Notes under the pieces: model-generated | What the model saw: only the letters and a program-made list of their open reading frames with translations | The model's database searches: none | What the model was told of the DNA's origin: nothing | From: Hydnum rufescens UP504 | Lineage: Eukaryota; Basidiomycota; Agaricomycetes; Cantharellales; Hydnaceae | Assembly (NCBI GenBank): GCA_014904985.1 | Contig: MU129017.1 | Location: forward strand, 55,696 to 119,695 | DNA: 64,000 nucleotides | Reading direction: 5' to 3' | Made by a program: the position numbers and the translations under genes | Part shown: positions 34,531-44,419 of the stretch, piece by piece | Numbering within the stretch: position 1 is the first letter of the stretch | Layout: every line of letters begins with the position of its first letter

Positions 34531-36772
34531 TCAGGGACTTCCCAAGTACAATGCTTCAGTTTCAGTCAACAAGGGATCAAATTGATCTGTTCTATGATGA
34601 AGCACAAATGGAAAGAGAAGGTTGAGGCACTGAATGGGAGTAATTTGGGAATATAAAGAGAGACAGATTGTATGATACTGCAGTGTGACAGCCCACCACT
34701 CTATCCGAGAAATCCAAGCATTAGCAGGGACTTCTCTGGATGGAGAGAGATTGTGGGAGATCATTGCAAAAAGAGTCATCAGGTTTAGCTGGAAATTGGA
34801 CTCAACACAAACAGGATATGCAATGAAAGATATATTAAGACATGAGCGCAGTATAAACATGGGAGTACAATAGCACAGATAGAAAGGAATATATGAAGGA
34901 CAGGAGGGGGAAGGTGCACAAGGTGTCTCATTGTTCCTGACCAAAGATGGCATCTCCAACATTCAATCATTGTTGAGGTTCAAGTTCCATTGGCTCCCAC
35001 TCAATGTACCATTTCTGGTTATCTCCAAACCCACATGATTCCAGAAAGTGAGGGTGGGGGGTAGGAAAGACTTTGAGACCTGCATCACCAGCAACAGCAC
35101 CAAGCTTGGCCAAAATTGCAATCTCATGAATCAACGTATCATAGGGACCACCTGTCACAAACAAAGGAACCCAGAAAGGAAGGAGGGCCTGATTGGATTC
35201 TCGTTGCATATGTGCATGCACAACAATACTCAATCGACATTGAACCACACTGTACTCTGATTCAAGCAATGCCAGAAGCCACAATGTTGTGAATTCAACT
35301 CGATCTAGAATATGTGGCCTTGAGGGGAAATCTTCTCAGGGTTGACCAATGGGGGATACCAATTGAAATCCAGAAAACAATAGCGAATGTAGAACTTGAG
35401 GTCCACAGGGTCACCAACGTGAGGAGGGAAGGGGTGTAGGTCTCTCAAGTCACCAATATTCCGACATGCAGGTGCATTTTGTAACAACAATGTGAGATCA
35501 TCAGGAGATTGCTGATGTGCATATGACATCTTGACATACTCTGCATCCCACAGGTACTGATATGAGCCAATTGTGTAATATAGTGTATTACATAATTAAG
35601 TTAGGACTCAAAAGTCATGTATATACGGCAGTTGCCAAGATTAATAAAGTTAACCTTTGCCCGGATCTTCATCACCTAGTGAGAAACTGTGAATATCTGT
35701 CTCTACTCTGCTTCTATCTGCCTAGCTGGTTGGCCTGTCTAGTAGCCATCAATACTAGCCCTTTCCCTGGCTTTGGGACTGCACCTTTGGACCCTAGCTG
35801 GGAAAGCAGTGAGTGGGATAGCCCTTTCCTCTCACTGACCCCCCACTCTCCCTTTAGTTAGTGACTGTGCCACTTGGCCAGTCACTACTTTATGCCTTTC
35901 ATCATGACTTCCCTTCCTTCGCATCCTTTTCTCCTGTGTCCAGGGCAAAGCCAGTGCTTAGCCCTGTTTGCAGCTCCCCCACCTGAAGCCAGTGCTAAGG
36001 GTGGTGTGATTACCCCTTCTCCCCTTCTCCCTATTCCTACTCCCTCCCCTGTCAACTCCACTTTGTCCAAGTACAACAACAGGTGCCCTCCTGAACTGGG
36101 AGGCACTTTGTTACAAATTGTCTCATGATGATCAGGCGATAATGCAGTCATTGAAGTAGACTGCCAAGGGCTGAACCCAGGTACATCACAGAAACGAGCA
36201 AGTACGATGTCACGTCTCTGCTGGGACTTGAAGGCAAGCAGGACCCTCTTCACCTTGACTGGGGGATCGGCCATCTTCATCTTGACTGACAGACTGGCTG
36301 ACTTCATCGGATTTGGAAGAAATTTATCCTTCTGAACTCAAATCCCTATCAAGTGATCTTCAACCAGGGATTGGAACACTTCTTTCATGTTCACTTCAGC
36401 AGTCACACCAGTGAACTTGATATGGAACCACTGGCCCACAGGAACCACTGGATCAAGCGAGCCAGGGGGGACTTCGGGAGGTGCAGAATCCATTTCCATT
36501 GTGCCTTGACTGCTTTGCACATTGTTCACAACCTCCAGAGGAACGGAGAAAGAGTCTGGCATTGACCTGGGGTGCTGGCCAGGAGGGTCGGGCACAGTGG
36601 CCTGAGGTATTGACTCATCCAAACTCATGCATGTGGGAGGAGCACAGTTGGCTGTTGGCAACTTTGAGGGAGCTTGATCCACACCCATGTGCCCAGAAGG
36701 GGTTGATGGGGCCAGTTGTTCCTTCAAACTTGCAGATTGCACAGGGGATGAGGGTGCTTTTGGCAGCTTCAA
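34531..36772 (-). pseudogene. G4: second cargo gene, family not recognised
   Basis: Minus-strand coding pieces chain in order. A Pro/Ser-rich N-terminal part (36772-36440) leads into VGQWFHIKFTGVTAEVN. An in-frame TGA (36340-36338) follows, then QKDKFLPNP and a Lys-rich stretch, and RRDIVLARFCDVPGFSPWQS (about 36200). A piece at 35555-35310 contains WDAEYVKMSYAHQQSP and LKFYIRYCFLDFNWYPP; one shifted frame on, LLPFWVPLFVTGGPYDTLIHE (35200-35110) follows. Further open pieces reach about 34531. Between 35885 and 35555 the sequence also has plus-strand open stretches, so an insertion there is possible. It lies just upstream of G3 on the same strand. I cannot assign a domain. Confidence 0.45.
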
Positions 36773-37300
36773 TGGTTCCTGATTATGCTGCCGGTAATCC
36801 CAGGTCCATCCATCTGGATGTCGTGGATTGGAATTACTCGCCTGCCAACCAGGTCTAGGCCCATGAGAACCATCATCATCACATCGATGTTGCCATGATG
36901 GAGATCAAGAACAATGAGGAGATTGAGAGTGTCATCGAGGAGATTGAGAGTGATGTTGAGGAGATTGAGAGTGACAAACAGACTGAGAGTGATGTCGAGG
37001 AGATCAAGAACAATAATGAGAGGGGAAACGACAAGATGGAACATGGTAAGGTGATTGAGAATGACCTCGATAGGGGGGCCATCCATGACTCTGCCCTTGC
37101 TGATTTGGTGAAACCATGTCCCTCCAAGTTGTAAGGTTTTGCTGCTCCCCTTCTCAGCTGATTTAGGGTATTGCATGGGGCCCCCCTGGGGGATTTTTTG
37201 ACCTCCTCCCCTGTGGGTTCAAAAACCCACCCCCGTGACTCACAGGGGTAGAAGCCGCGGGATACATGATGGGGTTGAAAAACCCAAGGGGAACCCGTGG
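36773..37300 (+). other. Spacer with an acidic coding-type repeat
   Basis: At 36895-37030 GAGATTGAGAGTGA-type units repeat and would encode (E)EIESD on the plus strand. The opposite strand is open too, as usual for such units. No start, intron or domain supports a gene. GGGCCCCCCTGGGGG lies near 37185. Confidence 0.4.
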
Positions 37301-37439
37301 GACAATATCCTCATCAATCTGTATATGGCCCATACAGTACAGTAAGGGCCAGAAGATTATTTAATATTTGTTTATTTATTTATTATAGTTATATACAATA
37401 TAAGTCAGATTTCATGTGGGGGCCTTGGCCGTGTTCTCA

Positions 37440-37700
37440 TCAGGCGAGTTTTCATGGAGGGAGGGGCACCAGGATGTTATCAGGTGGCTGCACACTCCAT
37501 ATTTTGCCATAGGCCTTGTCTCTGCTTTGATTGGGCCAGGGTTTTGGGGAGGGAGAAAGAACCTAGAATAGAGTAAAAAAAAATAATATAAGCAATGCCA
37601 AAAGAGCAGCTGGTGCTGCTCTTTTGGCGCTGTGGTACACCCATAAAGAAAATACTCACCTAATATTGCCACACACCTGCTGAAGTGGGTGTTGTCAGGA
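37440..37700 (-). repeat. Twin-hairpin module 2 (minus orientation)
   Basis: H1: GCCAAAAGAGCAGC (37597-37610) with GCTGCTCTTTTGGC (37615-37628), perfect 14 bp, loop TGGT. H2 at about 37668-37694 is partly decayed. On the minus strand H2 is followed by a GTGAGT donor-like site, H1, then TATTCTAG and an exon-like stretch containing ETRPMAKY, the same order as in the arrays. Confidence 0.85.
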
Positions 37701-37768
37701 TCAAATTGACATTTGCTTCCGCCTAAGGACTTACCCATCAGAGTATCATTCTTCATTGACCCTATCAT

Positions 37769-38146
37769 ATGGCACCTACTTCCTCAAATGCTCTTGTCTC
37801 CTCTCTCCCTCCATTCACTATGGGGGTTATTGTCATCCTTGCCATTATTGGCATTTCTCTTATTATTATTGCCCTCATTCTATCAGGCCTCGGCCAGCGG
37901 GCTATGGGCTGGGTAGTCAACCAGTGGCAGCATTGGTGCCCTTGTCAGCACCTGTCGTTCCCTCGCTCCCCACGTGAGTCCATGGAGTTGCCAATCCAGA
38001 CTCCCCCTCCTCCTCCTCTACCCCCAGTCCCTGAATCCACATCACCTGTCCCAATCCATACTCCATCCACATCATTACGGTCCTTTGACACTTTGGACAC
38101 CTTTGGAGTACCCAGGTGTACACTGCCTTGGAAGTACATATGCTAA
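37769..38146 (+). CDS. Small single-span membrane protein, Pro-rich tail
   Basis: Intact frame of 125 codons from ATG 37769. Residues 1-16 are polar. A strongly hydrophobic segment at about 17-42 (MGVIVILAIIGISLIIIALI) is long enough to span a membrane. After it come a Cys/Trp-containing stretch (WCPCQHL) and a Pro-rich tail (TPPPPPLPPVP). It is one of very few unbroken frames inside the giant element. No homologue is recognised. The GTG/TAG-bounded hairpin module 2 ends just upstream on the other strand. It may be a real cargo gene or the first exon of a longer one. Confidence 0.4.
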   Translation: MAPTSSNALVSSLPPFTMGVIVILAIIGISLIIIALILSGLGQRAMGWVVNQWQHWCPCQHLSFPRSPRESMELPIQTPPPPPLPPVPESTSPVPIHTPSTSLRSFDTLDTFGVPRCTLPWKYIC

Positions 38147-38740
38147 GGGGGATACATATGGAAGTTGGGGCATAGCCATGTGGAGGTGCGCACAGGATTC
38201 GTAACACAGCTGTGTCAGCTTAGTGAGGCTTAGTGATGGTGGCTGTGGAGGCTGACTGATGGGCTGTGGAGCCGGCATTCTAGGAGGATCCGGAAGGTTA
38301 TGGAAGATGGCAGAAGGCTCTGGAAGGTTGGAGGCTGTGTGCAGGAAATAGTATTTATAGCCCTTTGCAGTTGGGGGATCACCAGTTTCGATCTCTCAGG
38401 ATTCCCACTGCGATAGGTGCGAGACTTGTGTGTCCCTTGTTGTGTGGTGTATACTCAGGATTCCCACTGTGATAGCGTGTGGTTAATTAATCTCTTTCCT
38501 CTTTCTGTTTGTGGCTTCAACAGCAGTGTCACCCTGACAGGTGTGTGGCACCGTATTTGAAGCCTCGTTGAATTGGTGGTGGATAGTCCAGCATTGGGGT
38601 CTTGCATGGCTGTGCATGCGCCCATATTTCACCCCAGTATTGTGATCATCGGTTCTGGCGGGTGCTGGTGGGGGGTTCGTGCGGGTCTATCAATCAACTG
38701 CGACACAATGACCTAGAATAATAAATACATTAGTAAACAT
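38147..38740. other. Spacer, possible LTR remnant
   Basis: CTCAGGATTCCCACTGCGATAG and a second similar word (about 38455), then CACCCTGACAG near 38533, recall LTR words in the chromovirus LTR. No complete LTR or target duplication is found. Half of an H2-like arm (CAGGTGTGTGGCAC) at about 38538 marks the edge of the hairpin array. Confidence 0.4.
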
Positions 38741-39485
38741 GAAAAAGTCATGCAAAAAGAGCAGCTTGGGCTGCTCTTTTTGCATGATGGTGTACATATT
38801 AAGAAATAACCTTATCTTAATCACCACACACCCGCCACAGCGGGTGTGTGGTGCCTCCTGTTCTCCGGTATTGTTGTTGTCGGTTCTGGTGTGTGCTGGT
38901 GCAGGGTTCGTGCAGGTCTGTCAATCGAGTGTGGCAGAATGACCTGGGGTAATAAATACATTAATGAGACATGAAAAAGTCACACAAAAAGAGCAGCTTG
39001 GGCTGCTCTTTTGTGCCATGGCATACATATTATGAAATAGGCTTATCTTAATCACCACACATCTGCCGCAGTGGGTGTGTGGTGCCTCCTGTTCTCCAGT
39101 ATCATCATCATCGGTTCTGGTGGGTGCTGGTGCAGGGTTTGTGCGGGTCTGTCAATCGAGTGTGACACAATGACCTAGAATAATAAATACATTAGTAAAA
39201 CATGAAAAAGTTGCACAAAAAGAGCAGCTTGGGCTGCTCTTTTTGCGTGACAGCATACATATTAAGAAATAGGCTTATCTTAATCACCACACACCTGCTG
39301 TGGCAGGTGTGTGGTGCCTCCTGTTCTCCTGTATTGTTGTTGTCAGTTCTGGCAGGTGCTGGTGGGGGATTCATGTGGGTCTGTCAATTGAGTGCAATGT
39401 GATGACCTAGAATAATAATTACATTAGTAAAAAGTGACAAAAAGTCATGCAATAAGAGCAGCTTGGGCTGCTCTTTTTGCACGAC
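38741..39485 (-). repeat. Twin-hairpin array 1 (four units, minus orientation)
   Basis: Four units of about 230 bp. H1 stems lie at 38748-38787 (perfect 18 bp, loop TTGG), 38983-39015, 39213-39247 and 39449-39480. H2 stems lie at 38822-38853 (CACCACACACCCGC type, perfect 14 bp), 39053-39084 and 39285-39316 (perfect 14 bp). The fourth unit lacks H2. Read on the minus strand, each unit gives H2, a GATAAGG-type spacer, H1, ACTAAT, TATTCTAG and then an exon-like stretch with RPARTPHQHP. Confidence 0.9.
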
Positions 39486-39904
39486 AGCATACATATTGCA
39501 TGAAAAAAAATAAAGCTTACCAAGGCTCACAGGAATTTGGGCTGCACACGCGAATCCATGCCAAGGGCATTGGAAACCTCATTGATATTGACACTTACAA
39601 AGATGAGCTCAGCCTCAAGGATAGCTTGATCGACATTAGTGGAGAAGAAGAGGTTGCAACCACGAGCTTAGTGAAAAATGTCCAGACCAGGCTCGTAGAC
39701 AGGAAGGTTGTAATCGGGTGAATACCTTGTGTCAATATGCCTGGTTTGAAGTCGTCCTCCATCAGTTGATATTGGCAATTGCTGGCATCAAAAGTGTGCC
39801 ATTCATTCTACACTGCGGGATCCTGTGGTTGAGTCCTAGGTATGGATGAAATGGCTTAGGCAAGCCTCAAACTCAATGCCGCTGTTTGTGTTTTTTTTTT
39901 TTTC

Positions 39905-41245
39905 TTTTACTAATGTATTCACTATTCTAGGTATGTTCTCCCTGCATGAAACTCCACCCAAAGCCACCACAGATGAGGCCTGAGGCGAAGTACAGACATA
40001 CCCAGCCACCCAAAACCCCTACCCCCGAATACCTGCAACGACCAATTAAATATGATACCACACACCTGCTCTGGCAGGTGTGTGCTACTATTAAGTGAGT
40101 CTTTCTTTACAGGGTGTAGTACGGTGCCAAAAGAGCAGCACCAGCTGCTCTTTTGGTGCCACCTGCATCTCTTTTTTTTAAACTAACATATTCGCTACTC
40201 TAGGTACCTTCTTCCACTGTGAAACCCCATCTGAAGCCAGCACAGACGAGGCCCAAAATGAAATACAGACGTATGCAGCCACCCAGAAGCCCAGCCCCTG
40301 AGTGCCCACAACAACCGAATGACAAATCAAATATGATACCACACACCCACTCCAGTGGGTGTGTGGTACTATTAGGTGAGTTTTGTTCATGGAGCATACT
40401 ATGGTGCCAAAAGAGCAGCACCAACTGCTCTTTTGGTGCCACCTGTGTCTTTTGTTTTTTTACTATGTACTCATTATTCTAAGTCTTGCAGCCCTACCCG
40501 AAGTCAGCATGGACAAGGCCCAAGGTGAAATACATATGTATGCAGCCACTGAAAAACACAGCCCCAAACACCCGCAGCGTACACAACGATACAGTACCAC
40601 ACACCTGCCCCGGCGGGTTTGTGGTATTATTAGGTGAGTCTCCCTTTACAGGGTGTACAATGACACCAAAAGAGCAGCTAGGGCTGCTCTTTTGGCATTG
40701 CTTGTGTTCTTTTCTTTTTTACTAACGTATTTATTATTGTAGGTCCTTTCTTTTTCCCTCTGCACAACCCCACCCGAACAATGCACAAGGCCCAAGATGA
40801 AATACAGGCATGCAGCCACCCAAGACCCAACCCCGAGTATCAACAAAGACAACCCAGATACAGCGCCACACACCCACTTTGGTGGGGGTGGGGCAATATT
40901 AGGTTAGTTTTTATTCATTACAGGACCACAACGCCAAAAGAGCAGCACCAGCTGCTCTTTTGGCATTCCCTTCAATTTTTTTTCTTTACTAACATATTGT
41001 TGTTCTAGGTCCTCCTCTATGTCATATCCGACCCAAAAGAATGCACAAGGCACAGGGTGAAATACGGGAGCGCACAACCGCACAAGACCCCTCAACCCTT
41101 ATCTGCAACTTATACAATGACGAAAGAAATATGGTGCCACACCCGCTTTGGCAGGTGGGTGACAATATCTGGTGAGTTTTGATACAGTATTACAGGGTGT
41201 ATGACAATGCCAAAAGAGCCACCAGCTGCTCTTTTGGCATTGCCT
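39905..41245 (+). repeat. Twin-hairpin array 2 (five to six units, plus orientation)
   Basis: Units of about 270 bp opposite in orientation to array 1. H1 stems (CCAAAAGAGCAGC with GCTGCTCTTTTGG) lie at 40127-40156, about 40406-40437, 40666-40695, 40932-40963 and 41209-41237. H2 stems lie at 40058-40084, 40337-40368 (ACCCAC/GTGGGT), 40595-40626 and two decayed ones at about 40866 and 41136. Each unit also has GTGAGT after H2, a T-rich tract, ACTAAC and TCTAG after H1, and an exon-like stretch containing TRPK(M/V)KY. Confidence 0.9.
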
Positions 41246-41380
41246 TTGATTTTTTTTTCTATATATAATCATAAATAAATAAATAATAATTGGTTATGTA
41301 ATGGCCCCACTGGTACAGCATGGTACTGGGATGAGAAGTTATTGGCAGGAGATATGAATTTTGATGTGAGATGATACATC

Positions 41381-41405
41381 NNNNNNNNNNNNNNNNNNNN
41401 NNNNN
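41381..41405. other. Assembly gap of 25 N
   Basis: Lies 12 bp before the left arm of the 0.64-kb inverted duplication, so that duplication could be affected by a scaffold join. Confidence 1.
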
Positions 41406-41417
41406 AGAGAGAGGATC

Positions 41418-42063
41418 ATGAACACTCGACCGACACATGATCTATGTGAGATTGGCCCCACTTCGACTGGCATATGTACTCCATATATGGATGAATTAAG
41501 GAGGGGGATAATCTCATGATCCTACCTCTGTGCTGCGGCAGCCTGGCAATGTGCATGACAAGACAGTGCCTGCTCCACTGAGAAGTGATCTAAACCTCTG
41601 GTGTATGTTGGATATTGTACAGAAAACAGGCATTCCACAGCTTCTGGCAATGGAGCCTCATGACGAGGGGTACTATTGCCACCTACTGCAGTAGAAAACA
41701 GTGATGTGTGGTGTTCCTTGTCATGGAGATTGATGGATGACATGGCAGATGATACAGGTCAATGATAATGGGGTGCTAAGATTGCTGGTTGTGCAGGCCG
41801 GTGTGGAAGATAAAAACATCCAGTATCAGAAAACCCGAAATCACACCACTCCCAGCCTTTGGACAATCACATGACCAATTACGAAATTAATTACAGCTAC
41901 ATGCGGAAATCAAATTCGTTCTATAACTCCGTCAGTTTTGATCAGAGAGGTACGCCCATATAACGCTTAGAAGGCTATGATTCACACCTTTCGAACGGTA
42001 CCAAACACAAGTCAAACGGACCAAAACTGCACTCTCCAGGCCAATTTTACTACCAAAATCCGG
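41418..42063 (-). repeat. Left arm of a 0.64-kb inverted duplication
   Basis: Reverse complement of 43777-44419, over 95% identical by eye. It therefore carries an inverted copy of the start of the KDZ gene: the minus-strand frame 41743-41522 opens MSSINLHDKEHH. One T fewer in a T run keeps this copy open over 73 codons, where the plus-strand copy shifts frame. Confidence 0.9.
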
Positions 42064-42537
42064 GATTTCCAGTAAAAAACGAATTTCTCCATCAGTTCGC
42101 ATTCAATCCTTTCGGAACAACCGCGCCTAGAAATATATAAAAAATCCGCATCCGACAGTGCCAAGCACGCGAAGAACAGATCAAAACTGAACTCTACAGA
42201 GCGATATTACTATCAGAATCAACACCCATCAGTAAAAAACAAATTTCTCTGTCAGTTTACACCGGATCTTCTCAGAACCACCGCGCCCAGAAAGCTGTGA
42301 GAAATCCGCATCTAATGATACCAAGAACATCTATTACGGATGCAAACTGCTGTTTCTGCATCAAATCCCATCCCATGCACTTGTCCCCATTATCAACCAA
42401 CAACAAAACACCTTAACCACTGGACTATGCTCAAATTAATCTCCAAAACCCAGAGATATCCTTTCATTTCGTCTCCAGAATGCTCCACATGGTCAGTGAC
42501 CACATGCTCCAAGCATTCCACATGCTCAGCAAATTGG

Positions 42538-42761
42538 TGACATCACCCCTCCTCATGATTCCTTTTGTTCTCTTTATGAATGACATCACTATGACATCAC
42601 TCCTCATGATTTCTTTTGTTCTCTGTATGCATGACTCAGCTATGACCACATTATTACATCATCTTGTTATTTTTCTTTTGTTCTCACCTATGACTCACAT
42701 ATGACTCACCCATGGGGGAGTCATATTTCTTAAACACAGCCACCTTCAGAAAGGTATAAAA
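42538..42761 (+). promoter_or_regulatory. Promoter-like segment: bZIP-type sites and TATA box
   Basis: Three TGACATCA (42538, 42581, 42592) and three TGACTCA sites (42632, 42691, 42702), the latter matching the Gcn4/AP-1 consensus. They stand upstream of TATAAAA at 42755-42761. A pyrimidine-rich CCTGTACCCCCACACAATAA follows about 25-35 bp downstream, where a start site would fall. The segment points toward the KDZ gene at 44.1 kb. Function is inferred from site density only. Confidence 0.5.
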
Positions 42762-43162
42762 GCTGGTAGATTTCCTGTACCCCCACACAATAATCTCCTC
42801 TCTGGAAATCATTACTGTCAACCACTGTCAACTTTTCTGCTTGCCTCTAAAGAACAGTCTATCTATAAGCCATCTGGAGCTAAGTCGTCTTCAAGGTTGT
42901 TGAGACAAAGCCACTGGTAGCCCTCTACACAAATCACTAAAGCCAAGGATAGTTTCAGGACCTAAGGTTAGAGTTGCTGGACATCCAAGGAAAAGTAAGC
43001 ATAACGAAATACGTATCAGGTTTTGAAGAAAGAAGAAAGAAACATACTAACAAAACTAACCAAGCACTGACCAGTCTATAAACCACAGATATCCGCATTT
43101 TGACCAGGAGAACGTAAACAAGAATACACAAATATCAGTAAACAGACCAACACAACACAAAT

Positions 43163-43290
43163 GACATATAAGCCTTTCCACAAGCATCCCAGACGTATAA
43201 GCCTTTCTATAAGCATCCCACATGACGTATAAGCCTTCCTACAAGCATCACAGATGTATAAGCCTTTCTTCAAGCATCCCAAATGATATA
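43163..43290. repeat. About 31-bp tandem repeat, four units
   Basis: Four units of ACGTATAAGCCTTTCTATAAGC followed by ATCCCACATG-type ends. The surrounding spacer (42762-43776) holds no gene that I can support; a 96-codon minus-strand frame at 43594-43304 has no recognised motif. Confidence 0.8.
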
Positions 43291-43776
43291 TCATTGACTA
43301 CAGCTAGTCCATATCCCTTCCTATTCTCCACTGAACACCATACACGTCTTGCAGAGTGTGATCAACCATTGAAGCGAACCAGCCCAACGAATAACAACAG
43401 AAATACAGTCTCCCATCTACACACTGGCTGAACCAGATTTTGATTTGACAGTCATTGGAGCTCCCAACCCTTCTTCTATACCGGTTAACAGCCTTATGCA
43501 CTGGCACGACGGTAACAAATGTGCCAGTCTCCTCGTCCAACTTCCACACAGAAGAAGTTGCGATTGGTGCTAGTTTCTTAGTAGGGTATTGCACAGGGTT
43601 TCAAAACCCACAGGTTTTGACCCTGCAGGGGAAATCCCTGCGGGGCAGAGTACCAATTTGGACCTGTTGCCTCAAACCCGCCAAGAACCCACCATCCCCA
43701 GGAATATGCAGGCAGGTTTGAATATCCCCAAGGCCTGGGGTTTTGAAACCACCAGAGGCTGTAAGGTGGATGTTAT

Positions 43777-44419
43777 CCGGATTTTGGTAGTAAAATTGGC
43801 CTGGAGAGTGCAGTTTTGGTCCGTTTGACTTGTGTTTGGTACCGTTCGAAAGGTGTGAATCATAGCCTTCTAAGCGTTATATGGGCGTACCTCTCTGATC
43901 AAAACTGACGGAGTTATAGAACGAATTTGATTTCCGCATGTAGCTGTAATTAATTTCGTAAATTGGTCATGTGATTGTCCAAAGGCTGGGAGTGGTGTGA
44001 TTTCGGGTTTTCTGATACTGGATGTTTTTATCTTCCACACCGGCCTGCACAACCAGCATCTTAGCACCCATTATCATTGACCTGTATCATCTGCCATGTC
44101 ATCCATCAATCTCCATGACAAGGAACACCACACATCACTGTTTTTCTACTGCAGTAGGTGGCAATAGTACCCCTCGTCATGAGGCTCCATTGCCAGAAGC
44201 TGTGGAATGCCTGTTTCTGTACAATATCCAACATACACCAGAGGTTTAGATCACTTCTCAGTGGAGCAGGCACTGTCTTGTCATGCACATTGCCAGGCTG
44301 CCGCAGCACAGAGGTAGGATCATGAGATTATCCCTCCTTAATTCATCCATATATGGAGTACATATGCCAGTCGAAGTGGGCCAATCTCACATAGATCATG
44401 TGTCGGTCGAGTGTTCATG
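43777..44419 (+). repeat. Right arm of the 0.64-kb inverted duplication
   Basis: Partner of 41418-42063. Contains a unit of the GATCAAAACTGACGG repeat (about 43800-43930) and then the first part of the KDZ gene. The spacer between the arms is 1.71 kb. Confidence 0.9.

Noticed and set aside
36895..37134. Acidic EEIESD-repeat protein
   Set aside because: Short-unit repeat, open on both strands, no start context or neighbouring exon.
38748..38787. microRNA precursor
   Set aside because: Stems of 14-18 bp with loops of 3-4 nt are too short for typical Dicer precursors; the structural finding is reported without that claim.
38741..41245. Array of bacterial intrinsic terminators (stable stem plus T tract) or CRISPR repeats
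   Set aside because: Eukaryotic context with spliced genes. T tracts do not consistently follow the stem, and unit lengths of 230-270 bp do not fit CRISPR.
43304..43594. 96-codon minus-strand frame in the inverted-repeat spacer
   Set aside because: Looks moderately protein-like but has no motif or partner exon; left unannotated as a gene.
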